64,000 nt of DNA from Pseudarthrobacter equi (GCF_900105535.1 NZ_LT629779.1:3596001-3660000), one strand, 5' to 3'; shown: positions 16,276-26,217, numbered from the stretch's first letter. A program made the numbers and translations. The notes: generated by a model not told the origin, from the letters alone.

Positions 16276-17616
16276 TCAGGCGGCAGGTTCCGGCGCTATG
16301 CCCATCCGTGCCACCAGGGACGGATGCACAATCATGTTGCCCGGGCAGGCGTGCCGCAGCGCATCGAGGATGACACCCAGGGCGCCGTCCTTCGGCAGGA
16401 ACCCGCAGATCCCCATGCGTGCTGCCTCCCGCAGTGCTTCCTGGGAGGGGTTGCCGGTCAGCATGACCACACGGGTTTGCGGCGCTTCGGACAGGATGCG
16501 CTCGGCCGCGTGCAGCCCGGAACCGTCGGCCAGGTGCAGATCCATGATCACGACGTCGGGACGCAGTTCCCGGAACATTGTCACCGCAGATTCCACGGAC
16601 TTGGCGGCGCCAAGGCTCCTGAGGTCCGGTTCCCGGTCCAGCGCACCGGCCAGCAGGTCGGAGAAGACGGTGTGGTCGTCCACGATCAGGATGCGCAACC
16701 GGTCAGCCACCGCCGTTTCCATCCCGGCCATGGGTGCAGCCACCGCATGCACATCCCGCACCTGGCGGACAGCGGCGCTGGTCCTTGGAGCTATGGCAGG
16801 CGCGGCCGTCCGCTCCAGGAGCCGGGCCTGCGCCTGCTTCAGTGCAGGAGACGGCGTGCACCCCAGCTCGGCGTCCATGATCCGGCGGCAGCGTTCGAAG
16901 GCCCGCAGGGCTTCGTTGTCCTGCCCGTTCCGTTCAAGCCCCAGGATCAGCGCGTTCCATCCCCGTTCGTTGAGGGGATCTTCGTTGGTGGCGGCAAGGC
17001 CCCACGCAACGGCCTTGCCTGCTTCCCCCACCGCCAGGGCGCACTCCGCGGCCTGGACCCGGGCAAGCGCAACGCGCGCCGTGTGCAGCGCCCGCTCCTC
17101 CTCCGCCCAGGCCGGGAGGAGTTCATCCCCCAGGAGCGGGGCGGAACCGAGCTCAAGGGCCTCACTGAGCAGCGCGAGGGCAGCTGCCGGGGCGGCGTGG
17201 CTGGCCTGCTTGGTCAGCGAATCGAAACGGTCCAGGTCCAGTTCCACCAGGGAACGGTCTATCGCATACCCCCCGGTGACGGTCCGCAGGGGTCCCGTCC
17301 GGCCCGAGCCGGGCTGCAGGTTCCGCCGCAGGACGCTGACATAGCTTTCCAGCGTGGGAAGGGCAACAGCCGGATGGTTGCCGCCCCACAGCAGGTCCAT
17401 GATGCGGGTCTTGGACACCGCCGAGCCCAGATTCAGGAGCAGGATCTCAAGGACCTGGCGGGGTTTGGGACCGCCCAGGTCATTGGCGCGGAGCTCCACA
17501 TTCCCGCGCCTGATGGTCAGGGGGCCAAGAACCGAGATGCGGAGCGCCGGCGTCGTCGACGGCGCTCCAGATCCCGAACCCAGCAGTCCTGCACTTATTT
17601 CCAATGTAGCCACCAT
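16276..17616 (-). CDS. SARP/BTAD-type regulator with C-terminal receiver domain
   Basis: Residues 25-110 are an OmpR-like winged helix of the SARP class (LRISVLGPLTIRRG, KPRQVLEILLLN, YVSVLRRNL). Residues 125-265 are a BTAD repeat region. Residues 305-430 are a complete receiver: paired acids in IVDDHT, phospho-Asp359 in VIMDLHLADG, the Thr of MLTGN and Lys of FLPKDG. The order is the reverse of NarL regulators, and no LuxR helix-turn-helix is present. I use ATG 17616, preceded by GGGGGAA; a TTG lies 12 bases upstream. The kinase gene follows at once. The receiver probably controls SARP DNA binding by phosphorylation. Confidence 0.85.
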   Translation of the reverse strand: MVATLEISAGLLGSGSGAPSTTPALRISVLGPLTIRRGNVELRANDLGGPKPRQVLEILLLNLGSAVSKTRIMDLLWGGNHPAVALPTLESYVSVLRRNLQPGSGRTGPLRTVTGGYAIDRSLVELDLDRFDSLTKQASHAAPAAALALLSEALELGSAPLLGDELLPAWAEEERALHTARVALARVQAAECALAVGEAGKAVAWGLAATNEDPLNERGWNALILGLERNGQDNEALRAFERCRRIMDAELGCTPSPALKQAQARLLERTAAPAIAPRTSAAVRQVRDVHAVAAPMAGMETAVADRLRILIVDDHTVFSDLLAGALDREPDLRSLGAAKSVESAVTMFRELRPDVVIMDLHLADGSGLHAAERILSEAPQTRVVMLTGNPSQEALREAARMGICGFLPKDGALGVILDALRHACPGNMIVHPSLVARMGIAPEPAA

Positions 17617-18007
17617 GAATTCCCCCAATAAGTGATCGAACCTTCCGGGTTAAGTTCAGTTCCCAGGCAAACGTCAGACAACAGTAGTAAGTACTCACAT
17701 CAGTTTTCGGGTTTCCCTCCCGACTACTTGGGCCGCCGGAAGCAGGTACTTGGCATTTCCGCCCCGCCAATCAGCCCTGGACGGACGCCCGGGCGCGGTC
17801 CGGACCGGATTACCGCAGGTCAAGGCGATGCACTCCCGCCTGTGTGAATGTTGGGAAAACCCTAGGTGGTGGCCCGGACCTACGTGCGGCCGCTGTCAAA
17901 GGAATCCCCAAGCGGGTCCCCCTAATTTGGCCAGAAGACGGCATCACAGCGCGGTATGACGACCCCGCCCTCCTCATACGCCGGCCGGAAAAGGATTGGA
18001 GACGCCC
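17617..18007. other. divergent intergenic region
   Basis: About 390 bases between the SARP-receiver gene and the next kinase gene. The first 90 bases are AT-richer than the rest and probably hold the SARP promoter. I see no small gene, clear repeat or operator. Confidence 0.5.
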
Positions 18008-19561
18008 ATGAACCTGCGCAGAACCCCCGCCTCTGCCCCTTCCGACAGGTGGGGGGCAGGTCTCCTGGTCCGCTGGTGGCGGGCAATCCCGGCAGCACTT
18101 CGGAGCGTCCGGGCAGGCCTGCGGACCGTCCGGGTCCGGGTCCTCGCCACGGTCCTGGCCTTCCTCGCGGTGGGACTGTTCGTTGCCGGCACCACCACAC
18201 TGGCGTTGAACCTGCGGGACCTGAACAGCCGGGTCAGCGAGGACCTCCTGCATCAGTCGGCGCGCCTCCAGGACATCGTGGACCAGGGCCTTCCCGACGG
18301 CGCGCCCTACCCGTCGCTCGATGACCTGTTCACTGTGTTCCTGCGCGGCGGCACCCTGGGCCGGTACGAGTCCGTGATGGCCAGCATTGCCGGTGGGGAC
18401 ACGTTCCTTCCCGCCGGATCGCAGGCCCGCAACCTCGGCCAGCCGCAAGTGCTCGAAACAGCCCTCGCCGTGCCCTTGGACGGCAACACCGCACTGCGGG
18501 ACGTCGTCCTGGACGGCCACATGGTGCGCCTGGCCATTACCCCTGTTTCGCTGGGCGGCGACTCCCCGAACGGTGTGCTGGTGGCGGGGAACGAGATCGG
18601 GCAGCAGCGGGAACAGATGGTGGCATCCTTCGGGACCTTTGCCACGGTTTCGCTGGCCACCCTGCTGCTGGCCGGCGCGGTGGGGTACGCCGTGACCGGA
18701 CGCCTCTTCGTCCCCATCCGCCGGTTGCGCCAGGCCACCGAAACCACCACCTTCGAGGACGTGAGCAGCCGCGTCTCGGTGCCGCCCGGAGACGATGACG
18801 TCTCGCAGCTGGCAACCGACTTCAACCGCATGCTGGACCGGCTCGAAGTGGGCATCGAGGACCAGCGGCAGTTCGTGGATGACGCCAGCCACGAACTGAG
18901 GACACCACTGACCATCATCGGCGGCCACCTGCAGCTGCTGCAGCCGGCCGATGCCACGGACGTCGCCGAAACCCGCGTGCTGCTCCTGGAGGAAGTGGAC
19001 CGGATGCAGTCCCTGGTGAACGAGCTCCTGGTGCTGGCCAGGAGCGGCCGGCCCGACTTTGTCCGGCCGGACTGGATCGATACCGATTCCTTCCTCGAAG
19101 CAGCCATGGAGCGGATCCACGTCCTGGGAGACCGCCAGTGGCAGATTGAACAGCTGCCCGGCGGCTGGTTCCGTGCAGACCGCAACCGCCTCACCCAGGC
19201 CATTGAACAGCTCGCGGCCAACGCCGTGCACGCCACGGAGCCCGGCGACATCATCTCCATCGGCGCAGCATGGGTCGCGGCCGAGGACAGCGCTTCCTCC
19301 GAAAAGCCCCACGAACCCACGATTGACATCTGGGTCGCCGACACAGGGTGCGGCATCAGCGCCGCGGACCAGGAACGGATCTTCGACCGGTTTGCCCGGG
19401 CCGGCGTATCCAGGGGTGCCGAGGGCTCCGGACTGGGCCTGCCCATCGTCAAAGCGATCGCCGAAGCGCATGGCGGCTCCGTCCGGCTGTCCTCACGGGT
19501 CAACGTGGGCAGCAGGTTTGTCCTCTCCCTACCGTCAGGAACATCGTGGCTCGCATTCTGA
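18008..19561 (+). CDS. HAMP-containing sensor histidine kinase
   Basis: The 517-residue kinase has membrane segments at about 43-66 and 212-232 around an extracellular sensor of about 145 residues. A HAMP region follows (GRLFVPIRRLRQATE), then HisKA with His295 in DDASHELRTPL, and an ATPase domain with ANAVHAT, DTGCGIS and GLGLPIV motifs. The ATG at 18008 follows GGAG; an upstream TTG is in frame. It overlaps the OmpR-type regulator by 16 bases. It belongs with the downstream DDKGGLR protein and peroxidase in direction and order. Confidence 0.88.
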   Translation: MNLRRTPASAPSDRWGAGLLVRWWRAIPAALRSVRAGLRTVRVRVLATVLAFLAVGLFVAGTTTLALNLRDLNSRVSEDLLHQSARLQDIVDQGLPDGAPYPSLDDLFTVFLRGGTLGRYESVMASIAGGDTFLPAGSQARNLGQPQVLETALAVPLDGNTALRDVVLDGHMVRLAITPVSLGGDSPNGVLVAGNEIGQQREQMVASFGTFATVSLATLLLAGAVGYAVTGRLFVPIRRLRQATETTTFEDVSSRVSVPPGDDDVSQLATDFNRMLDRLEVGIEDQRQFVDDASHELRTPLTIIGGHLQLLQPADATDVAETRVLLLEEVDRMQSLVNELLVLARSGRPDFVRPDWIDTDSFLEAAMERIHVLGDRQWQIEQLPGGWFRADRNRLTQAIEQLAANAVHATEPGDIISIGAAWVAAEDSASSEKPHEPTIDIWVADTGCGISAADQERIFDRFARAGVSRGAEGSGLGLPIVKAIAEAHGGSVRLSSRVNVGSRFVLSLPSGTSWLAF

Positions 19562-20244
19562 TCGCCGACGACGAACCACGGATCGCCGCCTTCATCGCCA
19601 AGGGCCTTACGGCGGCCGGGTACACCACGTCTTCCGTGGAGGATGGCATCCGGGCGCTGGACTACGGCAGTTCCGGTGAGTTCGACCTGCTGATCCTGGA
19701 CATCGGGATGCCGCGGATGGACGGCTTTGGCGTACTTTCGGCCCTCCGTGCCATGAACTGCACCGTTCCGGTCATCGTGCTGACGGCACGGGATTCCCTT
19801 CCGGACACGCTGGCAGCGCTCGACGGCGGCGCGGACGACTACATGAGCAAGCCCTTCCGTTTCGAGGAGCTGCTTTCGCGCATCCGGCTCAGGCTGCGGG
19901 ACACTCCGGCAGCGCCGGCGGCCACGGCCCCCGCAAGCGGAGACGTGAGCCTGGACGTAGACCTCCGCTGCGCCAACGTCCGGGGCCGGACAGTCTCCCT
20001 GTCCGCCCGCGAGTTCGCCATGGCTCGCGTGTTCGTGGAGAACGCAGGCAAGCTGCTCAGCCGGGAACAGCTGCTCAGCCGGGTCTGGGGCTACGACTTC
20101 GACGGGTCCTCGAACGTGGTGGACGTCTACGTCGGGTACCTCCGCACCAAGCTGGGGCCGGAGCACTTCCAGTCCGTCCGGGGAGCCGGCTACCGCTTCA
20201 CCCCGGTCCCTGCCAGCCCAACGAGCCCCGAGCCGGCACCGTGA
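19546..20244 (+). CDS. OmpR-family response regulator
   Basis: The 232-residue regulator has a receiver with Asp52 (LDIGMPRMDG), Thr80 and Lys102 (MSKPF), and a C-terminal winged helix (LSAREFAMARVF, LLSREQLLSRVWGYDF, VDVYVGYLRTKLG). The GTG at 19546 has AGGA upstream and overlaps the kinase gene, so the pair is translationally coupled. The genes just downstream (small repeat protein and haem peroxidase) are likely targets; this is by position only. Confidence 0.9.
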   Translation: MARILIADDEPRIAAFIAKGLTAAGYTTSSVEDGIRALDYGSSGEFDLLILDIGMPRMDGFGVLSALRAMNCTVPVIVLTARDSLPDTLAALDGGADDYMSKPFRFEELLSRIRLRLRDTPAAPAATAPASGDVSLDVDLRCANVRGRTVSLSAREFAMARVFVENAGKLLSREQLLSRVWGYDFDGSSNVVDVYVGYLRTKLGPEHFQSVRGAGYRFTPVPASPTSPEPAP

Positions 20245-20356
20245 ACACCCTGAGTCACAACCCTGAACCATGGATGAGAGGTCTCTCATGGAAGATTCAT
20301 TTCCCTTTCACAACGGCGAGGAAGAGTGGTGGAACCAGCAAATGAAAGGAAGACCA

Positions 20357-20881
20357 ATGTCCAAGCTGTGGTATCTCCCCCTCGCCGCCGTCCTCGGCGC
20401 TGCCAGCCTCACCGTCTGGGCCCAGGCGAATGCCGGGCCTCCTCCCGCCGTCTCCCCCGGCGTCGTGGTTTCCAATGTTGATTCCGGCAGCAAGCCGGCT
20501 GTCTTCGAAGACTCGCCCAAGCCCGACGATTCGCCGTCGGCACTGGCCACTCCCACGCCGACCGCCAGCATCACGGCGGTGCCTGAGCACACGCCGGAGA
20601 CCCAGATTGTTCCGGCCGAACCGGTGACCCTGCCTCCGGTCCAGGTCACGCACGCCCCCGGTCCCGTGGACGACAAGGGCGGGCTCCGCGCACCCGGCGT
20701 CTCCGACGACGGGCCCACCCACGACCTCAACGATGACAAGGGCGGGCTCCGCGCACCCGGCGTTTCCGACGACGGCGCCGCGCACGACGCCAACGATGAC
20801 AAGGGCGGCCTCCGGGATCGGAACTCCTCGGACGACGGCAAGGGCCACGATTCCACGGACGATAAAGGCGGCCTCCGCTAG
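20357..20881 (+). CDS. small secreted protein with DDKGGLR repeats
   Basis: The 174-residue product starts at ATG 20357, preceded by AAAGGAAG. It has a signal peptide (LPLAAVLGAASLTVWAQANA), a Pro/Ser/Thr-rich region of about 85 residues, then three repeats of 21 residues, each starting DDKGGLR and containing SDDG and HD, and a final DDKGGLR at the very C-terminus. No enzyme motif is present. It lies between a two-component system and the peroxidase gene. Asp-rich repeats suggest cation binding. I do not recognise the family. Confidence 0.65.
   Translation: MSKLWYLPLAAVLGAASLTVWAQANAGPPPAVSPGVVVSNVDSGSKPAVFEDSPKPDDSPSALATPTPTASITAVPEHTPETQIVPAEPVTLPPVQVTHAPGPVDDKGGLRAPGVSDDGPTHDLNDDKGGLRAPGVSDDGAAHDANDDKGGLRDRNSSDDGKGHDSTDDKGGLR
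20669..20878 (+). repeat. 63-bp tandem coding repeats (3.3 copies)
   Basis: Units start at 20669, 20732 and 20795, and a partial unit at 20858 ends the gene. The first two units are nearly identical in DNA, which indicates recent duplication; the third is diverged. Confidence 0.85.
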
Positions 20882-20983
20882 TGTTCCTTGGAGTTACAAG
20901 CTTTTCCCTAGAAGGCTCCTCCACGATGGCCTTGCGTAGCCGGTTCAACTGGGAAGCCGGCGCTACTGGGGAGCAGTCACGGC

Positions 20984-23900
20984 ATGGGGAAAGTACCTCG
21001 CGTTTCAGCGCGCAAAAGAAACCGCACAACCGCGGGTGCAGGCCTGCGGGCCTTTGCAGCATCAGGCGCCCTGGCGCTGGTGGCGTCCATGGGCCTGCCT
21101 CCGCTGGCAGCCCAGGCCGTACAGGCACCGGTCGGCTCGGGGTTCACCGTCACCCCGGCCGACCTGTCCTACATCCTCAAGCAGATCAAGATCGCCGAAG
21201 CGCACGTGGCGAACACGACGTCCGCCACAGGCCCGTGCGGGGCACTGATCGGCACCGGCCCCAACCAGCTGGCCAGCCCGCTGCTGTCCCACGGCCTGCG
21301 GACCGTGGACGGCAGCTGCAACAACCTGCAGCCGGGCCAGGACACCTACGGCGCCTCGGACCAGGTGTTCCCGCGGCTGGCGCCGAAATCGTTCGGACCC
21401 GCCGAGAGCGGCTCGTTCGGCGGACCGCCGGTGGCCACAAGCTACACGCAGAAATCGGGAAGCGTCTTCGATTCCCGGCCCCGGACCATCAGCAACCTGA
21501 TCGCAGACCAGACGTCCGCCAACCCGGCCGCGGTGGCTGCCGCCGGCTTCCCCGCCCGCTCCCAGGGCAACACCGGCGTGGTGCCGTGCACCACTGACCC
21601 TGTCCCCGAGGCCGTCCCCCCGGTCGCAGCAGCGCCCGAAGGCTGTGTCCCCTCGCACAACACCCTGGATATCCCCAACGTCACTACCGACGTCGGCCTG
21701 TCACCGCCCTACAACTCGCTCTTCACCCTGTTCGGCCAGTTCTTTGACCACGGCATCGACCAGACCGTCAAGGGCGGCGGAACGGTCTACGTGCCGCTCA
21801 AGGCCGACGATCCGCTCATTGCAGGGCCGGACCACGCCTTCGGCACCGCGGACGACCTCGATCCCCACATGCGCTTCATGGTCCTCACCCGGGCGCAGAA
21901 CCAGCCCGGCCCGGACGGCGTCCTGGGCACCGCCGACGATCTCCAGGACGCGCTGAACACCGACTCTCCGTGGGTGGACCAGAGCCAGACCTACGCGTCC
22001 CACTCGTCCCACCAGGTCTTCCTGCGCGAATACACCAACAACTCCGAGGGCCGGCCGGTCTCCACCGGCGGCCTGCTGGGCGGCCCGGCGGGTACGGCGG
22101 CGGCCGGCGGCATGGCCACTTGGGCCGACACCAAGAAGCAGGCCCGGGAAATGCTCGGCATCCAGCTCCTGGACAAGGACGTCCTCAACGTTCCGCTGCT
22201 GGCGGCCGACGCCTACGGCAAGTTCATCCCGGGCCCCAAAGACGGGCTTCCGCAGTTCGTCACCCGGTCCGGGCTGGTGGAGGCGGACCGGACCGCGAAC
22301 GGCGGCAACGGGACGCTGGTACCGCAGGATGCGCTGTACTTCAACACACCGTTCCTGACGGACATCGCCCACAACGCCGACCCTTCGCCCCAGGACACCG
22401 ACCACAACCCGGCAACGCCGCCGGCGGCACCGGCCCCCGACGCGGACAAGACGGCGTCCGCAGACTTTGCGGCCCAGGCTCCCGGGACGTATGACGACGA
22501 GATGCTGAATGCGCACTTCATCGCCGGCGACGGACGGGTCAACGAGAACATCGGGCTGACGGCAATCCATCAGGTCTTCCACTCCGAGCACGACCGCCTG
22601 GTGGGGGACATCAAGAACGTCCTCAGCACGGACAAGTCCACCCGCGGTGCTGCTGCCCTCCCCGAGTGGCAGGCGTCCGCCGGCGCTGACGGCTGGAACG
22701 GCGAGCGCCTCTTCCAGGCAGCGCGCTTCATCACGGAAATGGAGTACCAGCACCTTGTCTTCGAGGAGTTTGCCCGCAAGATCCAGCCGGCTGTGAACAT
22801 CTTCGAACCCTTCGCGTTCTCCCAGACCGACCTCAATCCGGCCATCAACGCCGAGTTTGCCCACTCGGTCTACCGTTTTGGGCATTCGATGCTCACCGAA
22901 ACCATCTCGCGGCGCAACGAGGACAGCCCAGGACCTGACGGCGTCTGGGGCAACCAGGACGACGTGCCGGGTTCGCAGAACGACCTGCCGCTCCTGGGAG
23001 GATTCCTGAACCCGCCCGCCTACACCGACGGCGGCCCGGCAGGTCCGCTGACCTCCGAGGAAGCCGCCGGCAGCATCGTCATGGGCATGTCGGACCAGGT
23101 GGGCGCCGAACTTGATGAGTTCGTCACGGACACCCTGCGCAGCAAGCTGCTGGGCCTGCCGATGGACCTGGCTGCCATCAACCTTGCCCGCGGCCGGTCC
23201 GAGGGGATCCCTTCGCTGAACGTCTTCCGCCGGCACCTCCACGGCGCCACTAACGACAGCCAGCTCAGGCCGTACGCCAACTGGATCGATTTCGGCGAGA
23301 ACATCAAGCACCCGGCTTCGCTGATCAACTTCATCGCCGCCTACGGCACCCACCCCTCCATCGTTTCCGCCACCACCCTGGAGGCGAAGCGGAAAGCAGC
23401 CCGGCTGATTGTCAGCCCGGACGCCTTGGCCGGTGAGGTGGCCCCGGACGACGCCGTGGCCTTCATGAACAGCACCGATGCATGGGCCAACAACGGCACC
23501 GCATCCACCACCGGCCTGGACGACATCGACCTCTGGATGGGTGGCCTGGCCGAACGGACCAATATGTTCGGGGGCCTGCTGGGCAGCACCTTCAACTACG
23601 TGTTCGAAAGCCAGATGACGGATCTGCAGAACGGTGACCGGCTGTACTACCTGGCGCGCACCCCCGGGATGAACCTGATGGCTCAGCTTGAAGGGAACTC
23701 CTTCGCGGAGATGATCATGCGCAACACGAACGCGAAGGCCCTGAAGGCTGACGCGTTCGCCACCGCCGACTGCAAGTTTGAGCTGAAGAACCTGGCGGGA
23801 ACTGTCGAGGGCTTCGCTGCCTCCGGCAACAGGGTGGCGGACGATGCCGGAACGGAGTGCAGCGAGACCGCACTGCTGCTCCGGATGCCGGACGGCACCA

Positions 23901-26209
23901 TCAAGTACCGGGCCACGAACTCCGTAGACCCGGTGGGAATTAACGGCCAGGCCGTGTACAACGGCACGGACCGCGCCGACCGCGTCCACGGCGGCGTGGA
24001 CAACGACACCTTCTGGGGCGGCAAGGGCAACGACGTCATTGAAGGCGGTGACGGCGCCGATACGGTCCTCGGCGGCGAGGGCAACGACATTGTTACCGAT
24101 CTTGCCGGCGACGACATCCTCAAGGGCGGCCCGGGCAATGACGCGCTCGACGGCGGCCCGGGCCTGGATCTGATGCTCGGCGGGGACGGCAAGGACTTCA
24201 TCAACGGCGGGGCGAATTCGAACGAAACCTTCGCCGGCGAAGGCGACGACTTCGTGATCGCCGGTGAAGGCCTGGACGGCGTCTTCGGCGGCGGCGGGGA
24301 CGACTGGGCCGAGGGCGGCGACAGCCCCGACCTGCTGATCGGCGACTCCAGCAACCTGTTCTTCCTCGACGATTCGCAGAAGCCCGGCCACGACATCCTC
24401 ATCGGCCAGGGCGGCGATGACGACTACGACATGGAGGGCGGCGACGACATCGGCCTGGCCGGGCCGGGCATCGAGAAGGCGGCCGGGGCGTCAGGCTTCG
24501 ACTGGGAAATCGGCGCGTACGATCCCCAGCCGCAGGACGCCGACCTCAACCTGCCGATCGCACCGCTGGACATCCTGCAGGTGGGCGTCCGGGACCGGTA
24601 CAACGAGGTGGAGGCACTCTCCGGCGGTCCGTTCGCCGACACCCTCCGCGGCGACGACCTCACCCCCCGGACGGTGGGAGGCGGCGGCTTCATCGGCTGT
24701 GACGTCCTGGACCAGGCCGGCGTCGACCGGATCGTGGGACTCGACCAGCTGATTACTTCCCTACCCACGCCGGTGGAGGACGTTATCAACGCGTCGGCTT
24801 CGAAGGAATGCCCTGTCCTCACCGGATCCCAGGTGTGGGGCGAGGGCAACATCCTCCTCGGCGGCGGCGGTGACGACACCATCGAGGGCCGCGGCGGGAA
24901 TGACATCATCGACGGCGACCGGTACCTCAGCGTCCGGCTCAGCGTCCGCACGGACCCCGCAGATCCGGCCACCGAAGTGGGCAGCGCCACGTCCATGACG
25001 GCCCAGTTCCAGCGGGCCGCTGACGGCACGCTGACCGGTCCGACGCTCCAGCAGGCAGTTTTCGCCGGCAGCATCGACCCGGGGGACGTCGTGGCGGTGC
25101 GGGAGATCCTCAGCTCGGCCGAGGGCACCGACACCGCAGTGTTCTCGGACCTCGAGTTCAACTACACCATCACCACCACCGGCGGCGACGGCACGCTTGG
25201 CTCCCCCGGCTCCGTCACCACCGTCCAGCACAACGGCGGCCGGGACGGCACGGACACCCTGCGCAACGTCGAGCTGCTCGTCTTTGGCAATGGGACCGGC
25301 ACCGGTAACGGCAACGGCAACGGCGGAAACGGGAATGGCGGGAACGGCGCCGACGACGGCATCGGCGGGGTCATCCCGGGCGACGGCGAGGTGGTGGTCA
25401 TCATTGATCCCGTTCCCGACCCCGCGACGGATCCCGGCACTCCGCCCGTTGACCCCGCACCGGTAGACCCGGCACCCGCGGACCCGCCCGCCAACCCGGC
25501 ACCCGCGGACCCGCCCGCCAACCCGGCACCCGCGGACCCGCCCGCCAACCCGGCACCCGTGGACCCACCGGCCAACCCGGCACCCGTGGACCCACCGGCT
25601 AATCCGGCACCGGCGGACCCGCCCGCCAACCCGGCACCCGTTGACCCGCCCGCCAACCCGGCACCCGTGGACCCCCCGGCTAACCCGGCACCCGCGTCAG
25701 GCGGCGTCGCCGTCAGGACTGTCGATGCCACGGGCACCCAGGTGGGCGAGATCATCATGGCCGAGCCCGGCACATCCCGGGTGGTGGTCCGCGGCCTGGA
25801 GAACGGTGAGGCCTACCGGTTCCAGGTAGCCCCCACCACAGGGGACGACAGCGAGCCGACGTTCTCGGCGCTGAGCGAACCTGTTGTCCCCAGCCCGGAA
25901 GCTGGACTCCGCAGCCAGGCCGGCGGCAGCGCCGTGGCACCGGTCCCCGCGGAGCCTGTGACCGAGCAGCAGCCCGCGGTCACAGGTACCCTGCCGCTCG
26001 GAGGCCTGGCCGCCGTCGCGCCTGTCCTCCTTATTGCCCTGGGGCACTATCTGGCCACGGGCGAAGGGGCCACACCCCTGGGCCTGGCCATAGGGGGCCT
26101 GCTGGCAGCCGCAGCCTTGCTGGCTTTCCGGTTCTACTCCGCCCGTTCCAAGGGCAGGACAGCAGGCACCGGAACAGCCAGCAATGCGAAGGCCGGCGAC
26201 AGAGCGTGA
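20984..26209 (+). CDS. secreted animal-type haem peroxidase with RTX-like and proline-rich repeats
   Basis: The 1741-residue product has a signal peptide (about 22-46). Residues 230-900 are a peroxidase of the animal/cyclooxygenase superfamily: distal His256 in FGQFFDHGID, catalytic Arg in GDGRVNENIGL (about 515), and proximal His in YRFGHSMLTE (about 633). Residues 1000-1130 hold GGxGNDxx calcium-binding nonapeptides as in RTX proteins, with one more copy near 1290. Residues 1485-1570 are about eight DPPANPAPA units. An FN3-like remnant and two hydrophobic segments (about 1668-1720) with a basic tail end the chain and probably anchor it. It should oxidise halides or organics with peroxide at the cell surface. 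Substrate and regulation are unknown. Confidence 0.85.
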   Translation: MGKVPRVSARKRNRTTAGAGLRAFAASGALALVASMGLPPLAAQAVQAPVGSGFTVTPADLSYILKQIKIAEAHVANTTSATGPCGALIGTGPNQLASPLLSHGLRTVDGSCNNLQPGQDTYGASDQVFPRLAPKSFGPAESGSFGGPPVATSYTQKSGSVFDSRPRTISNLIADQTSANPAAVAAAGFPARSQGNTGVVPCTTDPVPEAVPPVAAAPEGCVPSHNTLDIPNVTTDVGLSPPYNSLFTLFGQFFDHGIDQTVKGGGTVYVPLKADDPLIAGPDHAFGTADDLDPHMRFMVLTRAQNQPGPDGVLGTADDLQDALNTDSPWVDQSQTYASHSSHQVFLREYTNNSEGRPVSTGGLLGGPAGTAAAGGMATWADTKKQAREMLGIQLLDKDVLNVPLLAADAYGKFIPGPKDGLPQFVTRSGLVEADRTANGGNGTLVPQDALYFNTPFLTDIAHNADPSPQDTDHNPATPPAAPAPDADKTASADFAAQAPGTYDDEMLNAHFIAGDGRVNENIGLTAIHQVFHSEHDRLVGDIKNVLSTDKSTRGAAALPEWQASAGADGWNGERLFQAARFITEMEYQHLVFEEFARKIQPAVNIFEPFAFSQTDLNPAINAEFAHSVYRFGHSMLTETISRRNEDSPGPDGVWGNQDDVPGSQNDLPLLGGFLNPPAYTDGGPAGPLTSEEAAGSIVMGMSDQVGAELDEFVTDTLRSKLLGLPMDLAAINLARGRSEGIPSLNVFRRHLHGATNDSQLRPYANWIDFGENIKHPASLINFIAAYGTHPSIVSATTLEAKRKAARLIVSPDALAGEVAPDDAVAFMNSTDAWANNGTASTTGLDDIDLWMGGLAERTNMFGGLLGSTFNYVFESQMTDLQNGDRLYYLARTPGMNLMAQLEGNSFAEMIMRNTNAKALKADAFATADCKFELKNLAGTVEGFAASGNRVADDAGTECSETALLLRMPDGTIKYRATNSVDPVGINGQAVYNGTDRADRVHGGVDNDTFWGGKGNDVIEGGDGADTVLGGEGNDIVTDLAGDDILKGGPGNDALDGGPGLDLMLGGDGKDFINGGANSNETFAGEGDDFVIAGEGLDGVFGGGGDDWAEGGDSPDLLIGDSSNLFFLDDSQKPGHDILIGQGGDDDYDMEGGDDIGLAGPGIEKAAGASGFDWEIGAYDPQPQDADLNLPIAPLDILQVGVRDRYNEVEALSGGPFADTLRGDDLTPRTVGGGGFIGCDVLDQAGVDRIVGLDQLITSLPTPVEDVINASASKECPVLTGSQVWGEGNILLGGGGDDTIEGRGGNDIIDGDRYLSVRLSVRTDPADPATEVGSATSMTAQFQRAADGTLTGPTLQQAVFAGSIDPGDVVAVREILSSAEGTDTAVFSDLEFNYTITTTGGDGTLGSPGSVTTVQHNGGRDGTDTLRNVELLVFGNGTGTGNGNGNGGNGNGGNGADDGIGGVIPGDGEVVVIIDPVPDPATDPGTPPVDPAPVDPAPADPPANPAPADPPANPAPADPPANPAPVDPPANPAPVDPPANPAPADPPANPAPVDPPANPAPVDPPANPAPASGGVAVRTVDATGTQVGEIIMAEPGTSRVVVRGLENGEAYRFQVAPTTGDDSEPTFSALSEPVVPSPEAGLRSQAGGSAVAPVPAEPVTEQQPAVTGTLPLGGLAAVAPVLLIALGHYLATGEGATPLGLAIGGLLAAAALLAFRFYSARSKGRTAGTGTASNAKAGDRA
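25450..25692 (+). repeat. 27-bp proline-rich coding repeats
   Basis: About eight units encode DPPANPAPA or DPPANPAPV. They form a stiff wall-spanning type spacer between the catalytic part and the C-terminal membrane segments of the peroxidase. Copy number is likely to vary between strains. Confidence 0.8.
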
Positions 26210-26217
26210 GCCGGACC

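Noticed and set aside
20669..20878. Possible CRISPR or RiPP core repeats
   Set aside because: The repeats are in frame within a secreted protein, have no unique spacers, and there is no cas or modification enzyme nearby.
21701..24391. A very long open frame antisense to the peroxidase gene
   Set aside because: It mirrors codon bias of the sense gene in GC-rich DNA, has no signal, domain or ribosome site, and overlaps a well-supported peroxidase domain.
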